Positions 56,290 through 64,000 of a DNA stretch of 64,000 bases are shown one piece after another. The notes beneath the pieces were generated by a model. That model worked only from the letters and a program-made list of their open reading frames with translations. It was not told the DNA's origin and did no database searches. A program made the translations under genes and the position numbers. The DNA is from Neocallimastix lanati (nom. inval.) (taxonomy: Eukaryota > Neocallimastigomycota > Neocallimastigomycetes > Neocallimastigales > Neocallimastigaceae): contig JACVTC010000045.1 in the NCBI GenBank assembly GCA_016946835.1, forward strand, positions 528,501 to 592,500, given 5' to 3'. Position 1 is the first letter of the stretch, and each line of letters starts with the position of its first letter.

Positions 56290-59200
56290 ATGAGCAGAAA
56301 TAACTTAAGAAGTAATTCTAGAAATAGTATCAATTCTACCCAAGACCAAATAATAAACATCAGTGAATATGAACCCACACAAAAGGGGTTCACTTTTAAC
56401 TACAGTGAAAACTTTAATCATATTACGGAATTGACAACAGATAACTTTGTTAACTGGAAAACAAATATCCTTTATCTCCTTTGTATTAATAACCTCGATG
56501 ACTACATAAGTCATGAAAAAGTGAAAAAGATAAGAAGGAGAGATATAACAGAAAGCATTGAAAAATATACGATTGATAAATTCGATAATTCCCTTGTGTA
56601 CGAAATCGGAACAAGCGAAAAAGATATTAAAAATGACATATTAGTAAAATGGATCATAACAAATAATCTTGGTGAGAACACCAAGAAAATATTGGAAAGT
56701 CAAAGCAAAACGGCCTTCCAATTATGGGAACTACTTAACAAGTCTTTTACCATAGGACCTGAACAAAGAAAAATGGTCCTAAAAGACAAAATCAATAAAT
56801 TGAAATATAATTTAGAAGATGATGTCCATATTTTCTTAGCTGTCTTACAAAATCTCCTGGATGAATTGGAAAGAATAGACTCCGATATTAATGACAATGT
56901 TAAGGTCGGTATTTTAAATCGAGCTCTCCCTGAAAACATTAGATTCATTAATGTTTTCCAATACAATAATAATTGGACAAAATGCTGCGACTATGTCAAA
57001 AGGATAATACCAGATATTGTTTTCTCCAATATCAGAGAAACAGCTTTAATTGAACAAAATCCGAAGAATATATTTAGTTTAGGAAATGGACGAAAAATCT
57101 CTAAACCTAAGAAAATAAAATACAAGAAAAGAAAAAATGGAAAATGCTACCTTTGTGGAAAGTTCGGACACTACCGAAAAGACTGCTTAAAAAACAAATA
57201 CAATAAAAACAAAAGAAACAACAAACAACATAAAAGAAAAGGTAATACAAAAAAATTCAACAAAGAAAAACCAAGAGAAGGCCATGCATATCTATTAAAC
57301 GATAAAAAGGATTATAATGAAAACTACCAAGAAGACTTCTCAAGAGATTATAACTCAGACAACTGTTTTGAATTAAACAATTTAGAGATTAACAAGCCAA
57401 CAAAAATTGATATAAGAAGCAACAATAATAATATTACACAATGGATTCTGGATTCCGGTGCCTCAATTAATGTAACAAATAACATTAATATATTATCAAA
57501 CATCAGAAAAGAAAAAATAAAAATATCTCTTGCCAATGGAAAGGAAACATATGCTAACTACATTGGTGATTTCAATGCATATATAAACAATCATAAATTT
57601 ATTTTAAAGAACGTTCATTACTCTAAATTTATCAAGAAAAATTTAATATCAATCAATCAATTAATAACACAAAATTATAAAATTGTTTTCAATAACTATA
57701 AAAACTCACAAATCGCAATCATCTATGACGACAAAGGTAATAGAATATATCAATCAGCAGCAGACAATAAAAATATATTTAAAATATATTTATCAAAAGC
57801 ACCATCCATTTTTCATAAGAACAATAATTTCGAAAATTTAAATGAAATTAATTCAACACATATCAACAATAAACAAGATTTTGATCTTTGGCATAGACGC
57901 CTGGGTCATTTCGACATTACTAAAATAAAAGATAATTTAAAAAATACTAATACAAATACAAATCACAAATGTCAAATATGTTCCAATTCAAAATTAAGGA
58001 ACAAATCTTTCAAAAGATCAATTAATAAAACAAAACACATTTTCGAACTTATACATCTTGATTTAGTGGGCCCCGTATTGCCATCCTTAAATAAGAATAT
58101 ATACTTCCTCACAATCCTGGATGACTTTTCTAGATATGGCTGGGTCTTATTCCTACAACATAAAAATGAAACATTTAATAAATTCATTATTTGGTACAAA
58201 GAAGTTTTAAACACATTCAACATTAAAATCAAAAATATTCGATCAGATAATGGAAGGGAATTTTTTAATAATAATTTTAAAATATTCTGTCAAAATAATG
58301 GTATAATACATCAATACACTATACCATATAATCCAGCTCAAAACGGGAAAGCTGAACGATTCAACGGCATACTTATATCTTCCCCAAAAGCTCTACTAAA
58401 TGAATCAAAACTTTCTCATAATTTTTGGGAATTTGCTGTCGATACAGTAAATTATATTCACAATCGTTTACCCCATCAGGGTATAAACAATAAAGTACCA
58501 TTTGAGATTCTATATAATAAACCTGTTGATTACAGCATATTTAGAGTTTTTGGATGCAGAGTATTTTTCTTTATACCAAAAGAACTACGATCCAAATTTG
58601 ATAATAATTCACACCCTGGAATTTTCTTAGGATATTGCAATAACCCATCATCTTATAAAATCCTTGATTTAACCAACAATAAAATCGTGCTATCTCGAAC
58701 TGTCCAATTTTTTGAAAACAATCCTGGAAATTCAGTCTTACTAAACTATAATTCCAATAACGAATTCAGGGTGAATGATTACTCAGTCAAAAATTTTTCA
58801 AACAATAATTATAACAATTATAATTATCAAAAATACAACAACAACAATCACAACTATCAAAACAACTATAATAATATTAACGATTCACAATATAATAGCA
58901 ATATTTTAAGAAATAAAAATAAACATAAAACTTATAAAAAACAAAAACAAAATAAAAATGATAATCCAGAAGATAATAATAATTCAGAAAATGACAACAT
59001 TACTTCAAATAATATCAACATCAATAATGAAAACAACATTAACAATACTAGTAATAATACTTTCAATAATAACAATAAAAATAACACTAATAATCAAAGT
59101 AATATCTATATCAATGATTCATCAATCAATAATAATAAAAAATTAAACAACAATAATATTTGCAACACTAATACAAGAAACTATAGAAATAATGAATTTA

Positions 59201-60999
59201 ATGACAATAATATTACCAATAATCTTAATAAAAATAATGATAATATTCCTAATAAAAATACAACTGAAGAATCTAATATGGAAAGTACAATTAATTACGT
59301 AAATAAATTAAACAATACTAATAACAATAAAATTGAAATATCCCACTATCAACACAATACAACAAACAATAATACAAATAAAAGAAACATTAATTATGAA
59401 GCAAAAGCATCAAGCAAAAGAATAAAATATAGTGAAAAGAATATATCAAAATTAAATGAAGAAAACAATATATTCAGAGAACCATATAACTTTAAAGATA
59501 TATTTAACCTTAAAGATAAAGAGCAATGGATGGAAGCCGTAAATGAAGAATTAAAAAATATGGAAAAGCTAAATGTTTTTCAGATTGTAAATTCAGTTCC
59601 AGAAGGATCTAACGTTATATCATCACGTTGGGTATTTAAATATAAAAGAGACTCCAACGGTAATATAATAAAAAGAAAAGCAAGATTAGTTACGAAAGGT
59701 TATACGCAGCAGTATGGAATTGATTTCAAGGAAACGTTTGCTCCAACTTTAAAACAAGATACAATAAGGATTATCACAGCAATAGCTGTTCAGCATAATT
59801 TTAATATCGAACAAATAGACATTAACTCTGCATACCTTAATGCAGATTTAAAAGAAGATATATATATGAAATCTCCCGAAGGTCATCATTCATTCAATAA
59901 ATGTTTTTGGAAGCTTAAAAAGGCCCTTTATGGCTTAAAGCAAGCTGGAAAAGAATGGAACGAAAAATTGAATAATGAGCTTTTTAAATTAAATTTTAGA
60001 AGAGCTAAGAGTGAACCTTGCGTTTATATTAAGACAGATAGGAATAATAAAATAATATGCATTTTGTCGGTATACGTAGATGATATATTAATTGCGGGAA
60101 CAGATCATGAAATCAAAATTGTAAAAGATTCAATAAAAAGAAAATTTAATATTAAAGATATAGGTAATGTAGAATTCGTTATAGGAATTAAATTTAATAA
60201 GATCAGAAATGGCTATATTTTACATCAAATAAAATATATTAACGATATATTATTCAAATATGAAATTAATAAACTTACACCATCGAAAAATTTAATACCA
60301 GTGGAAAATAATAAATTGAAATGCATAAAATTTAATGAAACGAAATACCGAAGTGCCATTGGGAACCTATTGTATCTTGCTATTTGTACCCGACCTGATA
60401 TCCTATTTGCTGTGAGCAGAGCAGCAAGAAAATCCAATAACCCTAACTTAGAGGATTGGAATAATGTTCTTAAAATATTCAGATACTTAATGTACACAAA
60501 AAACTATGGTATAAAAATTGAAAAAGGTATTAACCTTAAGGTTTATGTAGACGCAGATTTCGCTGGAGACTCAATCACAAGAAAATCTACTTCAGGATTC
60601 CTGATGATGATGGGAAGAACGCCAACCAGTTGGTTCTCGAAATTGCAACATTGCGTATCTACCTCAACGGCCGAAGCTGAATATTATAGTTTGAGCGAAT
60701 GCGCAAAGCATTCATTATGGTATAAGAATTTATTAAACGAACTTGGAATAAAAATTAATAATGTAAAAATTTTCGTCGACAATAAAGCAACAATATATAA
60801 TAGTAAGAATCAGTCAATTAATCCCAAGTCGAAACACATTGATATTCGGTATCATCATATTAGAGATCTTGTTAATAAAGGATTAATCAAATTGAATTAC
60901 ATAAACACTAAAGAAAATTTAGCCGACGGATTCACGAAATACTTAAACAATACTTTAATGGATAAATTTAGAATTTCCCTTCTTACTAAAATTGAATAA
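56290..60999 (+). CDS. Gag-pol polyprotein of the inner copia element
   Basis: 1569 residues in one frame. Parts in order: UBN2-type gag about 1-270; zinc knuckle CYLCGKFGHYRKDC at about 286-299; protease with DSGAS at 388-392; integrase with LWHRRLGHFD...CQICSNSK near 532-570, HLDLVGP, RSDNGREF near 652 and an FLGY C-terminal domain; a very Asn-rich spacer about 830-1040; reverse transcriptase with WVFKYKRDSNGN, ARLVTKGYTQQYGIDF and YVDDIL at 1262-1267; RNase H with KVYVDADFAGD near 1418; the LADGFTKYL tail. This is the standard Ty1/copia order with integrase before reverse transcriptase. It looks whole; no separate gag stop or frameshift signal is seen. Confidence 0.95.
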   Translation: MSRNNLRSNSRNSINSTQDQIINISEYEPTQKGFTFNYSENFNHITELTTDNFVNWKTNILYLLCINNLDDYISHEKVKKIRRRDITESIEKYTIDKFDNSLVYEIGTSEKDIKNDILVKWIITNNLGENTKKILESQSKTAFQLWELLNKSFTIGPEQRKMVLKDKINKLKYNLEDDVHIFLAVLQNLLDELERIDSDINDNVKVGILNRALPENIRFINVFQYNNNWTKCCDYVKRIIPDIVFSNIRETALIEQNPKNIFSLGNGRKISKPKKIKYKKRKNGKCYLCGKFGHYRKDCLKNKYNKNKRNNKQHKRKGNTKKFNKEKPREGHAYLLNDKKDYNENYQEDFSRDYNSDNCFELNNLEINKPTKIDIRSNNNNITQWILDSGASINVTNNINILSNIRKEKIKISLANGKETYANYIGDFNAYINNHKFILKNVHYSKFIKKNLISINQLITQNYKIVFNNYKNSQIAIIYDDKGNRIYQSAADNKNIFKIYLSKAPSIFHKNNNFENLNEINSTHINNKQDFDLWHRRLGHFDITKIKDNLKNTNTNTNHKCQICSNSKLRNKSFKRSINKTKHIFELIHLDLVGPVLPSLNKNIYFLTILDDFSRYGWVLFLQHKNETFNKFIIWYKEVLNTFNIKIKNIRSDNGREFFNNNFKIFCQNNGIIHQYTIPYNPAQNGKAERFNGILISSPKALLNESKLSHNFWEFAVDTVNYIHNRLPHQGINNKVPFEILYNKPVDYSIFRVFGCRVFFFIPKELRSKFDNNSHPGIFLGYCNNPSSYKILDLTNNKIVLSRTVQFFENNPGNSVLLNYNSNNEFRVNDYSVKNFSNNNYNNYNYQKYNNNNHNYQNNYNNINDSQYNSNILRNKNKHKTYKKQKQNKNDNPEDNNNSENDNITSNNININNENNINNTSNNTFNNNNKNNTNNQSNIYINDSSINNNKKLNNNNICNTNTRNYRNNEFNDNNITNNLNKNNDNIPNKNTTEESNMESTINYVNKLNNTNNNKIEISHYQHNTTNNNTNKRNINYEAKASSKRIKYSEKNISKLNEENNIFREPYNFKDIFNLKDKEQWMEAVNEELKNMEKLNVFQIVNSVPEGSNVISSRWVFKYKRDSNGNIIKRKARLVTKGYTQQYGIDFKETFAPTLKQDTIRIITAIAVQHNFNIEQIDINSAYLNADLKEDIYMKSPEGHHSFNKCFWKLKKALYGLKQAGKEWNEKLNNELFKLNFRRAKSEPCVYIKTDRNNKIICILSVYVDDILIAGTDHEIKIVKDSIKRKFNIKDIGNVEFVIGIKFNKIRNGYILHQIKYINDILFKYEINKLTPSKNLIPVENNKLKCIKFNETKYRSAIGNLLYLAICTRPDILFAVSRAARKSNNPNLEDWNNVLKIFRYLMYTKNYGIKIEKGINLKVYVDADFAGDSITRKSTSGFLMMMGRTPTSWFSKLQHCVSTSTAEAEYYSLSECAKHSLWYKNLLNELGIKINNVKIFVDNKATIYNSKNQSINPKSKHIDIRYHHIRDLVNKGLIKLNYINTKENLADGFTKYLNNTLMDKFRISLLTKIE

Positions 61000-61159
61000 T
61001 ATAGTGTAAAATGTGCTATCTTTTTTTCTTATATATAATAAGTTTTTTTTTTAAGAAAGCTCTCCAAATCAAATTAAAAGTAGTATAATTTTTCAAAATC
61101 TACCTTCATTTTTTTTCTTTGTATTAAGTTTTTTTTTTGAAGCTAGATTTTAGGGTGAA

Positions 61160-61446
61160 TGTTAAAAATATATTTTAATATAAAATTTAATCTATGATTA
61201 TCCAATATTTTACAAATACAAAATACTCGAAATACTATAAAACGTGCTTAAATAATAATCCTAATTTTTTTTTTTCTCTTTAACAATAAAAAACCTTAAT
61301 ATATATATACGATCATACATACTTAATTAAATATATTTATAATAATAAATATTAATATATAATAAAGAATATAAAACATCTTTACTTAAACATAATTATA
61401 ATATTATCTTAATATTGTGTATCTCTTAATTGTGTGTTTATTAACA
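61160..61446 (+). repeat. 3' LTR of the inner copia element
   Basis: 287 bp, preceded by the polypurine tract TAGGGTGAA, followed by the target duplicate ATAAT. Confidence 0.95.
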
Positions 61447-63463
61447 ATAATGATAACCATAACAATAATTTCATTAATAATAATACAAATAATAAAAATG
61501 ATATAAACAATAATAATAACATAACCAATAATAATTTTATCAATAATAATAATACAAATAACGGTAATGAAAATAATACAAATAATAGTAATAATAAAAT
61601 TAGAATTAATAATAATAATATTGAAAATAATAATAATAATATTGAAAATAATATTAATAATCAAAATAGAGAAGATACTAATAATAAAATAAATGATAAT
61701 ACAGCCAATAAAACAATCAATAAAAATAATAATATTGAAAACAGTAGAGTAAATGACAACACAATTATCAATAAAAATTATATTCAACGTAATGGAAACG
61801 AAATTATAAATACTTTATTGACTAATAATAATTCATTTAAATTAAATAATATCGAGACCAATAATAAAAAAAGAACTATGAATGTTATAAATGAAAGTAA
61901 TAACAAAAGAAGAAAGACAACAAATACCTTAAGAGAACCAGAAAATTATAAAGACATTCAAAATTTAATTGATAGAAAAGAGTGGATTAACGCAGTAAAT
62001 GAAGAATTAAGCAATATGAAAAACTTAAATATATTTAATACAATTAAATATATACCCAAAAATGCCAATGTAATTACCTCACGATGGATTTTCAAATATA
62101 AAAGAAATGCGAATGGCGAGATAACAAAAAGAAAGGCAAGATTGGTAGCACGAGGTTTTACCCAAGAATTTGGAATAGACTTTCATGATACTTTTGCACC
62201 AACGTTAAAACACGATTCTATCAGAATTTTAACTTCAATTGCTGCCCAAAATAATTTTAATATAGAACAAATCGATATAAACGTTGCTTACCTTAATGCC
62301 AAGTTAAGTGAAAATATTTATATGAAACCTCCAGAAGGTCATCCAGATTTTAATAGAAAATACTGGAAATTAAACAAGGCTATATATGGTCTGAAACAAA
62401 GCGGACGAGAATGGAATAAAGAAATCAATAAATTTTTAACTAAAATAGGACTTAGAAGAATGGTAAGTGAACCATGTATTTATGTAAAAAACGATAAAAA
62501 TAAAAACATTTTATGTATCGTAGGTATTTATGTTGACGATATTTTAATCGCTGGAAAAGAGAATGAAATTAAATGTATAAAAGATTATTTCAAAAGAAAA
62601 TATAAAATAAAAGAAATTGGCGATGTGGATTTCGTTATCGGAATCAAATTTGTTAAACACAAAAATGGATATTTTATGCATCAAAGAAGATACATTATAG
62701 AGGTTTTAGAAAAATTCAATATGAATAATGAAAAACCATTAAGGAATACAAAACCAATTACGGACGACAAACTTAGAAATATAAAGTTTAATCAAACTAC
62801 TTACCGAAGTGCAATAGGAAATTTACTCTACATTGCTATATATACACCAGACCTGATATTCTATTTTCGGTAAGTAAAGCAGCACGAAAATCAAATAATC
62901 CGAATATGGAAGACTGGAACAATGTCGTAAGAATACTAAGATATCTTAAAGGAACAACGAGTTACGGGATAAACTATACAAGGAAACTAGGAATAGAAGC
63001 CTTTGTTGATGCCGACTTTGCAGGAGACACTGAAACCAGAAGATCAACAACAGGTTTTTTAGTAACTATGGGCAACGCACCAACTAGCTGGTGTTCCAAG
63101 CTACAACACTGTGTGTCAACATCTACTGCAGAATCGGAGTATTATAGTCTGAGTGAATGTGGCAAGCACTGCATTTGGTATTTAAACTTAATGAAAGAAT
63201 TATAATATTAAATGTATTAAATTAAATTAGATAACAAAGCTGCCATATTCAATAGCAAAAATCAATCCATTAATCCGAAGACAAAGCATATTGATATAAG
63301 AATTCATTATATTAGAGAAATAATAAATAAAAATTTTATAAAATTAGAATATATTCAATCTCAAAATAATTTGGCCGATGGATTCACTAAATATCTAAAC
63401 AACACCCTTATGGAAAAATTCAGAAATTCTTTGTTATATAAAATTGAGGATTTAAAATTTTAA
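61447..63463 (+). mobile_element. Reverse transcriptase-RNase H part of the outer copia element
   Basis: It begins in the Asn-rich spacer, then WIFKYKRNANGEITKRK, ARLVARGFTQEFGIDF, YVDDILIAG, FVDADFAGDTETRRSTTG, QHCVSTSTAESEYYSLSEC and an LADGFTKYLNN tail. A minus-strand Ile-rich frame (61404-61787) is only a shadow of the Asn codons. Broken. Confidence 0.85.
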
Positions 63464-63527
63464 TTCTAAAAATATAGTTAAAATTAAACAAATGTAACAT
63501 TGAAACGAAGTTACATTTGAGGAGGAG

Positions 63528-63733
63528 TGTTAAAATATATTTACTATATTTCATTTTATATTAACCAATCAATTATTTTAATAAATAATATTCATGTATA
63601 AAAGCTTTCTGAATGAATATGTTTTTCTTTAGTTCTATTTTTTTATAAAAAATATATTAATAAATAATAAAATATCTATAATATAAATAAATTAAACTAT
63701 TATTTAATTATATAAACATTAATGTGTCTAAAA
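63528..63733 (+). repeat. 3' LTR of the outer copia element
   Basis: 206 bp, two differences from 50597-50802; followed by the target duplicate AAATA at 63734-63738. Confidence 0.9.
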
Positions 63734-63738
63734 AAATA

Positions 63739-63877
63739 AATATAATTTTAGTTAGTGAACAAAAAATTTATTCAAGAAGTCTTAATACAATGTGAGAGTT
63801 TTTTCATCGATCATCCAAATTCATTCCAAAGCGATGAAAAAAAAAATACATATGTCATAAATAAACTAAATGGACAA
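63739..63877. other. Flank of the outer element with mixed composition
   Basis: Less A/T-biased than typical spacer (GATGAAAAAA, TTCATCGATCATCC) and possibly part of a decayed minus-strand gene continuing from the next entry, but no frame stays open. Confidence 0.25.
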
Positions 63878-64000
63878 CCTATTTAATTTTGATTTCTAAT
63901 ATAAACTCAGAAAATCCACATTTAAATGTTCTAAAATTTTCTTTAATTCTTGAAACAATTTTAATAATGCCGAAATTTTCACATTTAAATAACATATCAT
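63878..64000 (-). CDS. Possible C-terminal end of an unidentified gene, cut by the window edge
   Basis: From the window edge one minus-strand frame is open for about 40 codons (LFKCENFGIIKIVSRIKE, then TFKCGFSEFILEIKIK) to a TAG at 63880-63878. Its amino-acid mix is more protein-like than chance A/T frames. No family was recognised and the start lies outside the window. It could be chance. Confidence 0.25.

Larger units (their letters stand above)
54570..61446 (+). mobile_element. Copia element that looks whole, nested, with ATAAT target duplication
   Basis: LTRs are 54570-54855 (286 bp) and 61160-61446 (287 bp), TGTTAAAAAT to TTTATTAACA. They differ at three positions plus one T-run length by eye, about 1%, so it is young. 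ATAAT flanks it (54565-54569, 61447-61451). The primer site is 54856-54870, with complementarity to a tRNA-Lys continuing to about 54890. The leader is unusually long (to 56289) and holds a hairpin array. One uninterrupted gag-pol frame, 56290-60999, follows. The polypurine tract is TAGGGTGAA (61151-61159). It looks whole. Confidence 0.95.
50597..63733 (+). mobile_element. Copia element, young, broken, interrupted by a nested copia element
   Basis: LTRs are 50597-50802 and 63528-63733, 206 bp each, differing at two positions by eye. AAATA flanks both ends (50592-50596, 63734-63738). The primer site is 50803-50817 and the purine tract GAGGAGGAG ends at 63527. Parts: leader 50818-51785 with a hairpin array; gag, protease and integrase 51786 to 54569; the nested element 54570-61446; reverse transcriptase, RNase H and 3' tail 61447-63463. 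Excluding the insertion it is about 6.3 kb. It has a few breaks besides the nested insertion. The insertion falls in the Asn-rich spacer between integrase and reverse transcriptase. Confidence 0.9.

Noticed and set aside
61404-61787. 127-codon Ile-rich minus-strand frame
   Set aside because: Mirror image of Asn codons (AAT) in the spacer of the outer copia element.

Overview
The window is extremely AT-rich. Its intergenic DNA is almost pure A/T, and its genes are small islands with short introns (GT...AG with TA-rich branch regions). It carries many Ty1/copia retroelements, LINE relics, a Cys-rich GYY-repeat protein resembling the scaffoldin-type proteins of anaerobic gut fungi, and several bacterial-looking polysaccharide genes. 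Together these point to a eukaryotic nuclear genome of the anaerobic rumen/gut fungus type (Neocallimastigomycota). That assignment is inference; no rRNA or other marker gene is present.

Layout. 1-261 is an unidentified coding-like island. 0.66-3.3 kb holds fossil copia pieces on the minus strand. 4.98-6.58 kb is a Cys-rich repeat protein with one visible intron. 7.79-9.31 kb is a LINE 3' relic. 10.08-14.36 kb holds a broken SGNH/GDSL hydrolase and, divergently, a two-domain glycosyltransferase (GT92-like plus GT8-like); both carry the same four-cysteine mini-module. 15.1-17.1 kb is decayed repeat DNA ending in LTRs. 17.8-21.06 kb and 26.65-35.9 kb are two copies of a segment holding an acyltransferase-3 gene and a GT2 glycosyltransferase. 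The left copy is decaying; the right copy has intact genes but a young copia element inserted between them. 22.3-23.4 kb is a LINE reverse-transcriptase relic and 24.3-25.6 kb a five-exon SGNH hydrolase. 37-50 kb is mostly fossils: solo LTRs, gag pieces, an ankyrin-repeat relic and a nested pair of copia elements. 50.6-63.7 kb is a second nested pair, in which the inner copia element (54570-61446) looks whole.

How the host genes may work together: glycosyltransferases with signal sequences or membrane anchors, membrane O-acyltransferases and secreted SGNH esterases are the usual parts for building and decorating a surface or secreted polysaccharide. The bacterial look of several suggests horizontal acquisition. 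No operon exists; the genes are scattered on both strands.

The most unusual structure is in the copia elements. All families here share a primer-binding site complementary to the 5' half of a tRNA-Lys(CUU), starting in the anticodon stem. They also have long 5' leaders with tandem arrays of short hairpins whose sequence differs by family and which show base-pair-preserving changes. Outside any recognised gene, 49.88-50.07 kb holds a compact set of interleaved inverted repeats that could fold as a pseudoknot.
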